A DNA stretch of 64,000 nucleotides from an uncultured Oscillospiraceae bacterium (GTDB lineage: Bacteria; Bacillota; Clostridia; Oscillospirales; Oscillospiraceae), in NCBI GenBank assembly GCA_944386975.1, contig CALXDC010000001.1, positions 57,736-121,735 on the forward strand, in the 5' to 3' direction. Shown here in pieces: positions 41,686 through 50,100 of the stretch. The translations under genes and the position numbers were made by a program. The notes below the pieces were generated by a model. The model saw only the letters and a program-made list of their open reading frames with translations, did no database searches and was not told where the DNA came from. Each line of letters begins with the position of its first letter. Positions within the stretch are counted from its first letter, which is position 1.

Positions 41686-42066
41686 ATGGGGATCTGCGTG
41701 TGTATGGGAGCCAACCTTCAGTGTACCTTCGGGGCGGCCCCTTCGGCGCTTGTGGTCAACTCTCAGACTACGGTGCTGGTGGCCTCCAAGCCGGCGGCTA
41801 CCATCATGGATTTCAAGCCCATGGGGAATATCCCGCCCTTCGGCATGTGCAGCTGCCCGTCCAACCCGGCCACGGTGAAGCCGCCGCCGGTGATGTTCGC
41901 CCCGGCCCCCTGCGTGCCGGTAATCACGGCCCCCTGGACCCCGGGCTCTCCCACGGTGCTGCTGGGGGGATATCCGGCTCTCAACAACAGCTCCAAGCTG
42001 ATGTGCGCCTGGGGCGGCGTGATCTCTGTGATAAACCCGGGCCAGTTTCAGACCAACGTCCCCTGA
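41686..42066 (+). CDS. PAAR-like DUF4280 spike-tip protein
   Basis: A 126-aa Cys- and Pro-rich protein of the DUF4280/PAAR-like type: CVCMGANLQCTFG-like start, ALVVNSQTTVLVASKPAATIMD, a KPMGNIPPFGMCSCPSNPATV block, and repeated short PV/PG strands. In contractile systems PAAR-like proteins form the sharp cone on the spike and may bind cargo. It starts at ATG 41686, seven bases after AGGAGG, 11 bases after the previous stop. It is the last gene of the run and is followed by a strong hairpin and a new promoter, which marks the end of the injection locus. Confidence 0.92.
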   Translation: MGICVCMGANLQCTFGAAPSALVVNSQTTVLVASKPAATIMDFKPMGNIPPFGMCSCPSNPATVKPPPVMFAPAPCVPVITAPWTPGSPTVLLGGYPALNNSSKLMCAWGGVISVINPGQFQTNVP

Positions 42067-42104
42067 GCCTTTCAGGCAGGGGAGCAGAATATCGGAGGAG
42101 AAGA

Positions 42105-42140
42105 CCCCTGTTTTTCACCTGCGGCGGTGAAAAGCAGGGG
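42105..42140 (+). terminator. Hairpin closing the injection-system operon
   Basis: A 15-bp stem (42105-42119 with 42126-42140, one G-T wobble) with a six-base loop lies 38 bases after the last stop codon. It is followed by CTTGCGTTTG rather than a full T-run, so termination may be partial. The position before a clear promoter supports this role. Confidence 0.6.
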
Positions 42141-42170
42141 CTTGCGTTTGTAAGCCGTTGGGAGGAAATC

Positions 42171-42200
42171 TGGACAAAGGGATATTCCTCCGGCTATAAT
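42171..42200 (+). promoter_or_regulatory. Sigma-A-type promoter of the AraC-family gene
   Basis: TGGACA (42171-42176), 18-base spacer, perfect TATAAT (42195-42200). Transcription would begin near 42207, giving a 55-base leader to ATG 42263, whose ribosome site is GGGAGGAG. Confidence 0.65.
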
Positions 42201-42262
42201 GGAGAAAAACACAGGCGGAGGGCCGAGAGGGCCCCAGCAGCGTGGGGAGGAGAGCGGAACCT

Positions 42263-43450
42263 ATGGAGATCCAACGAGTTTGCCATTATGTAACCGGCTT
42301 TCTCTACGCGCCCATACGGGTGCTTGACTTGGAGGGGAACCAGACGGAGGTCTATTGGGATGGCGGGGCGCAGCAGAATCCGGCACAATTGGAGCCGGAA
42401 CTCTGCACGGCGCTTTTGACGCTGGCCCAGCCGCTCCAGCCGGCGCTGCATGTGGAGGGGAAGGGAATCCTGTACGGGGTGGTCAAGGCGCACCGGGAGG
42501 CATACCTGGTGGGGCCCTGCCGCCTTCGAGATTTGCCGCCCGCCTCCGGGGAGGAGGGGGGACGGGAAGCGGATTTCCGGTATGTGCCGGAGATCTCTCT
42601 GGAGCAGTTCACCAACGGGGTGCTGATGCTCTATGAGAGCGCTACCGGACAGACCGTGGACCCCGGCAGTCTCTGGCGTGACAGCTTTCGCAGCGGCGAT
42701 CTGCTCCAGCACGTGGACCGCAGGAGCCATACGATTCTGTTTGCCAACCGGGAGGAGGAACGCCCGCACAACCCCTATCGACAGGAGCGGCGGGAGCAAA
42801 ACGCCATCCAAACCGGCGATCTGGCCGCTCTGGAGGAGAGCTTCCGGGAGGAATACGGGGGAAGGGTGGGAACCCTGGCCCGCACCCCGCTTCGCCACGC
42901 CAGAAATCTGGCCATCGTGCTGATCACGCTGGCCAGCCGCTCCGCCATTGCCGGGGGGCTGCTGCCGGAGGTTGCCTACTCCCTCTCAGACGCCTTCATC
43001 CAGCAGGCGGAGGAGCTGGAAAGCGAGGGGGAGGTGATTGCCCTGGCGCGGCAGGCGGAGGTGGAATATTGCAGACGGGTGGCGGCGCTGGCGGGCGGCG
43101 GCAGCCGCAATCCCCTGGTGGTCCATTGTAAGGAACTGGTGTTTCAGAAGCTGCATACCAAGATTGAGATTCAGACCCTGGCGGAGCAGCTGGGCGTCCG
43201 TGCCGGCTCTCTCTCCCAGCTGTTCAATCGGGAGGAGGGCATTACTTTGCGGGATTACATCTCCCGGGAGAAGGTGAACGCCTCCAAGCATCGTCTGATC
43301 TATACAGCAGATTCCTTCGACGATATCGCCGCCACCTTTGCCTTTGCGTCTCAGAGTCACTACGGGCGGGTGTTCAAAAAGTGGACCGGAATGACACCGG
43401 GGCAGTACCGCGCCCGGTATTGCCGTGCCGCCGGGGAGGAGGACCGTTAG
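42263..43450 (+). CDS. AraC-family transcriptional regulator of the xyloside locus
   Basis: A 395-aa regulator. The C-terminal 100 residues form a clear AraC/XylS double helix-turn-helix (KIEIQTLAEQLGVRAGSLSQLFNREEGITLRDYISREKV..., YTADSFDDIAATFAFASQSHYGRVFKKWTGMTPGQYRARY). The N-terminal 270 residues look like a helical sensor of the YSIRK/two-component-linked type, without membrane helices. ATG 42263 follows GGGAGGAG. Facing the glycosidase genes, it probably responds to xylo-oligosaccharides. A terminator-like palindrome separates it from the first glycosidase gene. Target and ligand are inferred from neighbours. Confidence 0.85.
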   Translation: MEIQRVCHYVTGFLYAPIRVLDLEGNQTEVYWDGGAQQNPAQLEPELCTALLTLAQPLQPALHVEGKGILYGVVKAHREAYLVGPCRLRDLPPASGEEGGREADFRYVPEISLEQFTNGVLMLYESATGQTVDPGSLWRDSFRSGDLLQHVDRRSHTILFANREEERPHNPYRQERREQNAIQTGDLAALEESFREEYGGRVGTLARTPLRHARNLAIVLITLASRSAIAGGLLPEVAYSLSDAFIQQAEELESEGEVIALARQAEVEYCRRVAALAGGGSRNPLVVHCKELVFQKLHTKIEIQTLAEQLGVRAGSLSQLFNREEGITLRDYISREKVNASKHRLIYTADSFDDIAATFAFASQSHYGRVFKKWTGMTPGQYRARYCRAAGEEDR

Positions 43451-43504
43451 CCAATGCGGCAAAACACACAAAAAATGCCGGCTTTTTTGTGAAGCTTGGA
43501 GAAA

Positions 43505-43532
43505 TTGACAAAGAAATATAGAAAAGTGATAC
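43505..43532 (+). promoter_or_regulatory. Possible promoter of the glycosidase genes
   Basis: Perfect TTGACA (43505-43510), 16-base spacer and a weak TGATAC -10 (43527-43532). If active, transcription would start inside the large palindrome at 43532-43564, so that palindrome would be an operator or leader hairpin as well as a terminator. AT-rich composition supports regulatory DNA. Confidence 0.35.
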
Positions 43533-43572
43533 GGCGCTGAAATATGTGATATATTTCAGCGCCGCTTTTTTT
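43532..43572 (+). terminator. Palindrome with T-run after the AraC gene
   Basis: Perfect 14-bp inverted repeat (43532-43545 with 43551-43564), five-base loop, then seven T (43566-43572). This has ideal intrinsic-terminator form. It lies 53 bases before the glycosidase ATG and overlaps the candidate -10 element, so an attenuator or operator function is equally possible. Confidence 0.75.
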
Positions 43573-43624
43573 GTATCATGCTCTCATCAGCATTGCAGAA
43601 ATTAGATGGAAGGGAAGAGGAGAT

Positions 43625-44797
43625 ATGGAGATAAAAGGCGTCAATCTGGGCAACTGGCTTGTGTTGGAGAAGTGGATGAGTCCCGCTCTCTTTGCGGGCA
43701 CCACGGCGGAGGATGAGTACCATCTCCCCCTGCAGCTTCCACCGGAGGTATATGAGGCGCGAATCAGAATTCACCGCAGCGAATATATCTCCGAGCGGGA
43801 CTTTGCCGCCATCCGGCGGATGGGATTGAATGCGGTCCGCATTCCCGTCCCTTACTTTATTTTTGGAGACCGTCCCCCCTTTCTGGGCTGCGTGGAGGAG
43901 CTGGACAAGGCCTTTGCCTGGGCGGAGAAGTACGGACTGAAGATTCTCATAGACCTCCACACCGCTCCCCTCAGTCAGAACGGCTTTGACAACGGCGGCA
44001 TCTGCGGCGTGTGCCGGTGGAGCCGGACGCCGGAGGAGGTGGCGTTTGTGCTGGATGTGCTGGAGCGGCTGGCCGTCCGGTACGGCGGCCGCCAGGCGCT
44101 GCTCGGCATCACCCCCATCAACGAGCCTATCACTCAGTCTATGTGGGATTTTATGGATGTGCCAAACCGCTACCGGGCCGCAGACCCGGCAATGGCTGCC
44201 GGCAGCGCTCCCAACACCATGGAATTCCTGTACCAATTCTACGAGGAGGCCTACCAACGGCTTCGCCGGCACATGGGCGAGGACAAGTATGTGGTCTTCC
44301 ACGACGCCTTCCAGCTGAAGGCATGGAAAGCGTTTCTCACCCGTCCCCACTTCCGAGGTGTCATGCTGGATACCCACCAGTATCTGATGATAGCGGAGGT
44401 TCTGGGCTGTGAGCAGACCCTGGAGGGCTACCTCCGGTACATCCGGGAGAACTTTGCCCGGGAAATTGCCGAGGTTCAGTCCTACATTCCCGTGGTATGT
44501 GGAGAGTGGAGCCTGTTCAATTCCTGCGCCGCGGGAGTGGATACCAAAGGGGGACAGAACGTGTTCAACGGTATGGACTTCTCCGGCAATGAGGAAAAAA
44601 TGTCCGTTGAGGCAAAGCGGCATTTCTACCAACAGCTGGCCCATGCGCAGCTGGCCGCCTGGAGGGAGGGAGCCGGCTATTTTTATTGGAGCTACAAGCT
44701 GCTGCTCGACACCGTTAACGAGCCGGAATGGATGGGCTGGGACAGCTGGGACCTGGGCAAGTGCGCGGATCTGGGCTGGTTTCCGGTTGGCGGCTGA
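43625..44797 (+). CDS. Glycoside hydrolase, GH5-like (clan GH-A)
   Basis: A 390-aa retaining glycosidase. It begins with the GH5 opening strand (KGVNLGNWLVLEKWM), has MGLNAVRIPVPYF, KYGLKILIDLHTAP, and an INEP motif whose Glu at about residue 167 is the acid/base. The presumed nucleophile is Glu294 (VVCGEWS). The closing FYWSYKL is typical. It resembles exo-glucanase-like GH5 proteins. No signal peptide is visible, so it acts inside the cell on imported oligosaccharides. ATG 43625 is chosen because AAGAGGAG stands just before it. The gene precedes the GH43 gene by 57 bases. The exact substrate (glucan or xylan-derived) is uncertain. Confidence 0.88.
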   Translation: MEIKGVNLGNWLVLEKWMSPALFAGTTAEDEYHLPLQLPPEVYEARIRIHRSEYISERDFAAIRRMGLNAVRIPVPYFIFGDRPPFLGCVEELDKAFAWAEKYGLKILIDLHTAPLSQNGFDNGGICGVCRWSRTPEEVAFVLDVLERLAVRYGGRQALLGITPINEPITQSMWDFMDVPNRYRAADPAMAAGSAPNTMEFLYQFYEEAYQRLRRHMGEDKYVVFHDAFQLKAWKAFLTRPHFRGVMLDTHQYLMIAEVLGCEQTLEGYLRYIRENFAREIAEVQSYIPVVCGEWSLFNSCAAGVDTKGGQNVFNGMDFSGNEEKMSVEAKRHFYQQLAHAQLAAWREGAGYFYWSYKLLLDTVNEPEWMGWDSWDLGKCADLGWFPVGG

Positions 44798-44854
44798 AGC
44801 AAGCGCGCCGTATGATGCCCGGAAAAAGAGGGCGAATACAGGAAGGAGAACACC

Positions 44855-46534
44855 ATGATTCACAACCCCATTTTGCCAGGATTCAATCCGGATCCCTGCC
44901 TCTGCCGCAAGGGGGAGGACTACTATCTGGCGGTATCCACCTTTGAGTGGTTCCCCGGCGTCCCCATCTACCACTCCCGGGATCTGAAGCACTGGGAGCT
45001 CTACACCCACATCCTCACCGACGACGAGACGGTGGATCTGAAGAAGCTGCCCAGCGCCAAGGGAATCTGGGCCCCCTGCCTCACCTACTGCCGGCAGGAG
45101 GACCGGTTCTATCTGGTCTACGGCGTGATGAATTCCATGAACGCCCGGTACTTTGATGTGGATAACTTCCTCATCACCGCCTCCGACCTGCGGGGGCCCT
45201 GGTCAAAGCCTGTGTATCTCCACTCCGCCGGCTTCGACGCCTCTCTCCTCCACGACGATGACGGGAGGAAATATGTGGTGTCCCTACAGTGGGAGACCCG
45301 GGTCAATTATGAAAAGCCCGGGGTGATCTGTCTGGTGGAGTACGACCCCGAGCGCAGGGAGATTGTAGGCTATCCAAAATGCATCTGGCGGGGAGGAACC
45401 GACCGGGGCTGCATCGAAGCCCCCCACCTCACCAAGCGGGGAGGCTGGTACTATCTCATGTGCGCCGAGGGAGGCACCGGCTACAACCACTGTGTCACCA
45501 TGAGCCGTTCCCGCAGCGTCTGGGGCCCCTACGAGGGGGACCCGGAGAATCCTATCGTCACCTCTCAGCCCATGGCCTCCAACGAGCGCCATGATCCGGA
45601 CCATCTGAAGCCTCAATATTTCAATCCTGACTCGGTACTACAGAAAAGCGGTCACGGCAGCTATGTGGACCTGCCGGACGGAGAGGTCTATCTGGCGCAC
45701 CTGTGCGCCCGCCCCTTTGTGCCGGAGCTGCGGTGTACCCTGGGCCGGGAAACTGCCCTCCAGAAGATGACCTGGACGGAGGAGGGATGGCTGCGAATGG
45801 CCGACGGCTCTCGCCTGGCCAAGGAGGAAACGCCGGAGCCATGTCTGCCGGAAGTTCCCCTGCCCCAGCCCCCGGCCTTTGACGGCTTTGACAGTACGAC
45901 GCTGGGGAATTTCTACTACGCCCCGCGGATCATGCCCCAGCGCTTTGTGGATCTTACCGCCCGGCCCGGCTGGCTGCGCATGCGGGGGCAGGAATCCAGA
46001 ACCTCCTTGAACAAGGTGAGTATTCTGGCCCGGAAGCTCACCAGTGTCCATGCCCGGATTACCACCAAGATGGAGTTTCAGCCCGAGACCTACCAGCACA
46101 GCGCCGGACTCATTTTGTACTACGACAATATGAACTATGTCAATCTGCGCAAGTACCACAGCGACACTTTGGGCTGCTCCGCCCTGGGGATCACCCGGCT
46201 GGAAAACGGGGAGCGGGAGGTGCTGCTGGATACCCGCATCCCGGTAGAGGAGGGACCCCTCTGGCTGCGCATGACCATTGACGGCCGGGCAGTGCAGTTT
46301 TCCTGGTCGGCCGATGGGGAGGACTACCGGCCCATCGGTCCGGTTTTTGACGCCACGAAATACTCCGACGAATACTGTAAGTTCGGGGAGTTTACCGGCG
46401 CCATAGTGGGCATCACCTGCGCCGACCGGCTTCAGCATCAGAAGTATGCAGACTTTGATTTCTTTGAGTATCTGGCGGATGAAGCGGCGCCGGTGAATAG
46501 TTGCGCTGCCGGGAAGGCGGCGAGGGGTATCTGA
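44855..46534 (+). CDS. xynB: GH43 beta-xylosidase/arabinofuranosidase with C-terminal beta-sandwich
   Basis: A 559-aa cytoplasmic enzyme. The five-blade propeller starts with NPILPGFNPDPC, where Asp13 is the general base. The pKa-tuning Asp lies in GFDASLL (about 128) and the general acid Glu in GCIEAPHL (about 188). After residue 330 comes the concanavalin-like GH43_11-type C-terminal domain (GFDSTTLGNFYYAP, ARKLTSVHARITTKMEF). This layout belongs to the beta-xylosidases that split xylo-oligosaccharides to xylose with inversion. GAAGGAGAACACC precedes ATG 44855. No signal peptide. A terminator-like hairpin lies about 80 bases downstream. Confidence 0.93.
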   Translation: MIHNPILPGFNPDPCLCRKGEDYYLAVSTFEWFPGVPIYHSRDLKHWELYTHILTDDETVDLKKLPSAKGIWAPCLTYCRQEDRFYLVYGVMNSMNARYFDVDNFLITASDLRGPWSKPVYLHSAGFDASLLHDDDGRKYVVSLQWETRVNYEKPGVICLVEYDPERREIVGYPKCIWRGGTDRGCIEAPHLTKRGGWYYLMCAEGGTGYNHCVTMSRSRSVWGPYEGDPENPIVTSQPMASNERHDPDHLKPQYFNPDSVLQKSGHGSYVDLPDGEVYLAHLCARPFVPELRCTLGRETALQKMTWTEEGWLRMADGSRLAKEETPEPCLPEVPLPQPPAFDGFDSTTLGNFYYAPRIMPQRFVDLTARPGWLRMRGQESRTSLNKVSILARKLTSVHARITTKMEFQPETYQHSAGLILYYDNMNYVNLRKYHSDTLGCSALGITRLENGEREVLLDTRIPVEEGPLWLRMTIDGRAVQFSWSADGEDYRPIGPVFDATKYSDEYCKFGEFTGAIVGITCADRLQHQKYADFDFFEYLADEAAPVNSCAAGKAARGI

Positions 46535-46612
46535 GGGGCGGAAAATACGGAGTTCAGCTTGCCGCCGCAGAGAGAAGAATCCCACGGCCTGCTTCAAGCG
46601 GGAGGACCAGAG

Positions 46613-46654
46613 GCGCCGGCTTCCGGGAATACCGGAGCCGGCGCTCGGTTTTAT
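46613..46654 (+). terminator. Terminator-like hairpin after GH43 gene
   Basis: GCGCCGGC (46613-46620) pairs with GCCGGCGC (46637-46644), extended inward by TTCCGG with CCGGA and one bulge, followed by TCGGTTTTAT. The T-run is short, so termination may be partial. Confidence 0.5.
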
Positions 46655-46828
46655 AGAGAAATACAGAGAGCAGGGAGGAACGCTGCCTCCGCCGGAAAAG
46701 GATGTCTCCGGGGCGGGAGAGAAGACAAACGGTAGAGTGGGGCAGTGGGCGGCCTATGTAAAAAGTGGCAAAAAAGCAAGTTGCTTTTATACACAATTAC
46801 CATATTTGCTTGGAAAGAGGACTAAAAA

Positions 46829-46883
46829 TTGGAATCAATAGACAAATTATTCTATATAGGCAAAAAAAAGAATATGTTAAAAT
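46829..46883 (+). promoter_or_regulatory. Promoter region of the sugar ABC transporter operon
   Basis: An extended -10 element, TG-T-TAAAAT (46875-46883), lies 30 bases before ATG 46913. An alternative is TTGGAA (46829-46834), 16-base spacer and TCTATA (46851-46856). The surrounding 140 bases are far more AT-rich than coding DNA. A YesN-type regulator encoded in the operon may bind here. Confidence 0.5.
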
Positions 46884-46912
46884 GAGACATCAACAAAAAG
46901 GAGGAGAACCCC

Positions 46913-48244
46913 ATGGAAAGAAGAACGATCTCACGATTTTTGAAACGCACGGCGGCCTGTACGCTGGCACTGGCAATGCTTCTGCTGGCAGGCTGCGCAG
47001 GTAACACCGGCAATAGCGGCGGCGACGGAGACAGCAGCGGGAAGACCAAGCTGACCCTGTGGCACATCCAGACCGGCACCGCCGCCGATATCATCAAGGA
47101 TGCGGCTGCCCGATTCAACGCCGACCATCCCGAGTATGAGGTGGAGGTGGTGGACAAGGTCAACGACACCTATAAGTCCGATCTGTCCATGGCCATCAAC
47201 GCCAATACCATGCCGGACATCTTCATTACCTGGGGCGGCCAGACCATGTACGACTATGTGGACGAGGGCCTGCTCTACGATCTGACCGACCTGATGAACG
47301 CCGACGGCTATGCCGACACCTTTGTGGACGCCGGTATCGCCCAGTGCAGCTACAACGGAAGAATTTACTCCGTGCCGGTGGAGAACATCTCCGTAGCCGG
47401 AATTTTCTACAACAAGGATGTCTTTGACCAGTACGGCCTGGAGGAGCCCTCCACCATTGCCGAGCTGGAGGCTCTGTGCGACACGCTGGTAGCCAACGGT
47501 GTGGCACCCTTCGCCCTGGCCAACGCCACCCAGTGGACCGGCTCCATGTACTTCCAGTACCTGGCCACCCGCTACGGCGGTCTGGAGCCCTTTGCTGATG
47601 CGGCTGCCGGCACCGGCACCTTTGAGAACGACGCCTTTGTCTACGCCGGAGAGAAGATCCAGGAGTGGGTGGAAAAGGGCTACTTCTGCGAGGGGTTCAA
47701 CGGTATGGATGACGACGCCGGTCAGGCCCGCATGCTCTTCTATAGCGGCGATGCCGCCATGGATCTGATGGGCTCCTGGTTCGTGGGTACCATCGCCGGT
47801 GAGAACCAGCAGTTCCTGGACGACGGCAAGCTGGGCTTCTTCCCCTTCCCCACCCTGGAGACCTCCGACGCCGATCCCAGCCTGTGCCTGGGCACCATCG
47901 GCGACAACCTCTACGCGGTATCCGCCTCCAGCAAGGCCCCTGAGGCCGCCTTTGAGATGATCCAGTATCTGCTGGACGACGAGGCCCAGGTGGAGCGGAA
48001 GGCCCAGAGCAAGATCATCCCCCTGAAGAATTTCACCTCTGACGATCCCGTTATCACCGAGATCCTCGACGCGGTGAACGGCGCCGCCGGCATCCAGCTG
48101 TGGTACGATCAGTACCTCCCCGCCGAGGTGGCCGAAGTACATAAGCAGACCAGCCAGGAGATTTTTGGACTGACCATGTCGCCGGAGGAGGCCAACGCCC
48201 AGCTGCAGGCTGCGATGGAATCCTATCTGGCAAAAAATTCCTGA
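46913..48244 (+). CDS. ABC sugar-binding lipoprotein (SBP family 1)
   Basis: A 443-aa extracytoplasmic solute-binding protein. The lipoprotein signal ends with LLLAGC (Cys28), followed by a Gly/Ser-rich linker. The mature part is family 1 carbohydrate-binding (TKLTLWHIQTG, INANTMPDIFITWGGQTMYDYVDEGLLYDLTDLM, YNKDVFDQYGLEEPSTIAELE, GAMDLMGSW-type block, late KAPEAAFEMIQYLLDDEAQ). It captures oligosaccharides, most likely xylo-oligosaccharides given the neighbouring xylosidases. AAGGAGGAG stands five bases before ATG 46913. A GC-rich hairpin follows the stop codon, usual for differential expression of the binding protein over the permeases. Confidence 0.94.
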   Translation: MERRTISRFLKRTAACTLALAMLLLAGCAGNTGNSGGDGDSSGKTKLTLWHIQTGTAADIIKDAAARFNADHPEYEVEVVDKVNDTYKSDLSMAINANTMPDIFITWGGQTMYDYVDEGLLYDLTDLMNADGYADTFVDAGIAQCSYNGRIYSVPVENISVAGIFYNKDVFDQYGLEEPSTIAELEALCDTLVANGVAPFALANATQWTGSMYFQYLATRYGGLEPFADAAAGTGTFENDAFVYAGEKIQEWVEKGYFCEGFNGMDDDAGQARMLFYSGDAAMDLMGSWFVGTIAGENQQFLDDGKLGFFPFPTLETSDADPSLCLGTIGDNLYAVSASSKAPEAAFEMIQYLLDDEAQVERKAQSKIIPLKNFTSDDPVITEILDAVNGAAGIQLWYDQYLPAEVAEVHKQTSQEIFGLTMSPEEANAQLQAAMESYLAKNS

Positions 48245-48268
48245 TACGCCGGATGCTCCTATCAATTT

Positions 48269-48296
48269 GTGCCGGGCGCCGCGCTGCGCCCGGCAC
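48269..48296 (+). promoter_or_regulatory. Intra-operon hairpin between binding protein and permease genes
   Basis: A perfect 11-bp stem (48269-48279 with 48286-48296) with a six-base loop and no T-run. Such structures protect the upstream mRNA part from 3' decay, as in malE-malF, giving more binding protein than permease. Confidence 0.6.
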
Positions 48297-48339
48297 AGTT
48301 CTATGACAAACAACGTATGGAGAGACAGGAGGGAATCTT

Positions 48340-49233
48340 TTGAAAAGCATAACCATGAGCCAACGGCGGCGGCGGGAAACCGCCATCGCTGCCACGGTGT
48401 TTCTGGCGCCGGCCCTGCTGGTGATTGCCATTTTTGTGCTCTACCCCATTGTCCAGTCCTTTGTGACCAGCGGCTATGAATGGAACGGCTACTCCAGCAA
48501 CAAAGTTTTCATCGGCCTTGGCAACTGGGTGGAGCTGATGAAGGACAAGACGTTCTGGTACGCTTTCCGGAACAACCTGGTGGTGATGGTGCTGTCCATC
48601 GTCATCCAGATGCCCATCGGCCTGGCCCTGGCCACCTTTTTGGATCGGGTGGGGAAGAAGGGAAATATCTGCAAGGTGATCTGGTTCATCCCCATGCTCA
48701 TGTCCTCGGTGGCCATCGGCTATCTGTTCCGCTACGCCCTGGATGCCAACACCGGCTTTGTCTCCGCCATCTCCCAGCTCTTCGGCGGGGGAAAGGTGGA
48801 CCTGCTGGGCAATCCCGACACGGTGCTGTACACGGTGATTATCATCATCGCCTGGCAGTTCATCCCCTTCTACATGGTGTACTATATGGCGGGCTATAGC
48901 AGCCTGCCCATGGACATCCATGAGGCCGCTCTGGTGGACGGCGCCACCGAGAGCCAATACTTCTGGCGGATCTCCCTGCCGCTGCTGAAGCCCTCTATCA
49001 AAAGCGCCATCGTGCTGTCCATGGTGGGTTCCCTGAAGTATTTCGACCTGGTCTATGTTATGACCAGCGGCGGTCCCAGCCACGCGTCGGAGTTGATGGC
49101 TACCTACATGTATACCAACGCGTTCTCGTCCTACCGCATGGGTTACGCCTCCGCCATCGCCGCGGGAATGTTCATTCTGATCTCGGTGATCGCCATTGTG
49201 ACCATGCGGCTGCTGAATCGAAAGGAGGATTGA
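48340..49233 (+). CDS. Sugar ABC transporter permease (MalF/UgpA type)
   Basis: A 297-aa membrane protein with six membrane helices and the EAA motif region (DIHEAALVDGATESQYFWRISLPLLKPSI) that docks the ATPase. The N-terminal helix is AIAATVFLAPALLVIAIFVLYPIV. I chose TTG 48340 because AGGAGGG (48327-48333) lies six bases upstream. ATG 48355 is in frame but too distant. The partner permease starts three bases after its stop. The operon has no ATP-binding gene, so a shared MsmK-type ATPase encoded elsewhere probably energises it. Confidence 0.93.
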   Translation: MKSITMSQRRRRETAIAATVFLAPALLVIAIFVLYPIVQSFVTSGYEWNGYSSNKVFIGLGNWVELMKDKTFWYAFRNNLVVMVLSIVIQMPIGLALATFLDRVGKKGNICKVIWFIPMLMSSVAIGYLFRYALDANTGFVSAISQLFGGGKVDLLGNPDTVLYTVIIIIAWQFIPFYMVYYMAGYSSLPMDIHEAALVDGATESQYFWRISLPLLKPSIKSAIVLSMVGSLKYFDLVYVMTSGGPSHASELMATYMYTNAFSSYRMGYASAIAAGMFILISVIAIVTMRLLNRKED

Positions 49234-49236
49234 GTC

Positions 49237-50076
49237 ATGGCGGGAGCAAAGAAGGGCTTCAAGCCCTCTCAAATCATTGTGGCGGTGCTGGTGGTCTTCT
49301 GGTTCTTGGTTTGCCTGGTACCCTTCTTCTTCATGCTGATGTGTACGCTGAAGGAGCAGTTTGAGCTGTTGACCAACGGTGTGTTCTCTCTGCCGGAGCG
49401 GCTATATCTGAATAACTACGTGGAAATATTTACCGGTACAATCTGGCGGTATCTCGCAAATTCCGCTATAGTATTGGTAGTGACCCTGGTGATTCTTCTA
49501 ATGTTCAGCGCCTTCGCGGCATATCCCCTGTCCCGCTGGAAATTCCGGATGAACAAGCCGGTGTACTCCCTGATCATCGCGTGCATGTCGGTGCCCATCC
49601 ATGTGACGCTGCTGCCCATCTTCATGATGACGGTAAATCTGGGCATGTACGACAGCATCTGGGCGCTGATCGGTCCTTATGTGGCCTTCAACCTGCCCAT
49701 CTCCGTCTTCATTCTCACCACCTTTATGGCCGGTGTGCCCAAGGATATGGAAGAGGCGGCGGAAATTGACGGCTGCGGCAAGTACGGCATCTTCTGGCGG
49801 ATTATGCTGCCGCTGGCCAAGCCCGGTTTGGCGACCCTGGTGATCTATGACGGCGTGAACATCTGGAATGAGTTCAGCTTCGCCCTGACGCTGACCCAGA
49901 CCGCCGCCAACCGGACCCTTCCCCTGGCGGTGCAGGAGTTCCAGGGCCAGTATACCATGAACATCCCCATGATTATGACCGTGCTGTTCATCTCCATCCT
50001 GCCTATGATCGTGGTCTTCATCTTCGGACAGGATAAGCTCATCAAGGGCATGATGGCCGGCGCGGTGAAGGGATAA
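49237..50076 (+). CDS. Sugar ABC transporter permease (MalG type)
   Basis: A 279-aa membrane protein, second half of the permease pair. Six helices are visible (IIVAVLVVFWFLVCLVPFFFML at the start), and the EAA loop reads DMEEAAEIDGCGKYGIFWRIMLPLAKPGLAT. The end (FIFGQDKLIKGMMAGAVKG) is the usual MalG-type tail. GGAGG upstream and a three-base gap after the first permease show coupled translation. Together with the binding protein it imports oligosaccharides, most probably xylan fragments. Confidence 0.94.
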   Translation: MAGAKKGFKPSQIIVAVLVVFWFLVCLVPFFFMLMCTLKEQFELLTNGVFSLPERLYLNNYVEIFTGTIWRYLANSAIVLVVTLVILLMFSAFAAYPLSRWKFRMNKPVYSLIIACMSVPIHVTLLPIFMMTVNLGMYDSIWALIGPYVAFNLPISVFILTTFMAGVPKDMEEAAEIDGCGKYGIFWRIMLPLAKPGLATLVIYDGVNIWNEFSFALTLTQTAANRTLPLAVQEFQGQYTMNIPMIMTVLFISILPMIVVFIFGQDKLIKGMMAGAVKG

Positions 50077-50100
50077 GCAAGAGAGGAGGAAGCGATCAAA

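Larger units (their letters stand above)
46535..46912 (+). other. Intergenic stretch with terminator hairpin and promoter region
   Basis: This 378-base gap holds no credible gene. The first part is GC-rich with a hairpin at 46613-46644. From about 46770 it becomes strongly AT-rich and contains the promoter for the ABC transporter genes. The short open frames that can be read here have no ribosome site. Confidence 0.7.

Noticed and set aside
7930-42066. Prophage interpretation of the tail-like genes
   Set aside because: No terminase, portal, capsid, holin, endolysin, integrase or attachment repeats, while AAA+ ATPases, DUF4255 and the large J-type proteins of CIS are present.
7930-42066. Type VI secretion system
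   Set aside because: No TssJ, TssL, TssM, TssK or ClpV-type genes. Sheath, LysM and DUF4255 proteins are of CIS type and the cell is a monoderm.
46765-47004. Short frame over the start of the sugar-binding lipoprotein gene
   Set aside because: It begins in AT-rich promoter DNA without a ribosome site and overlaps the well-supported lipoprotein start.
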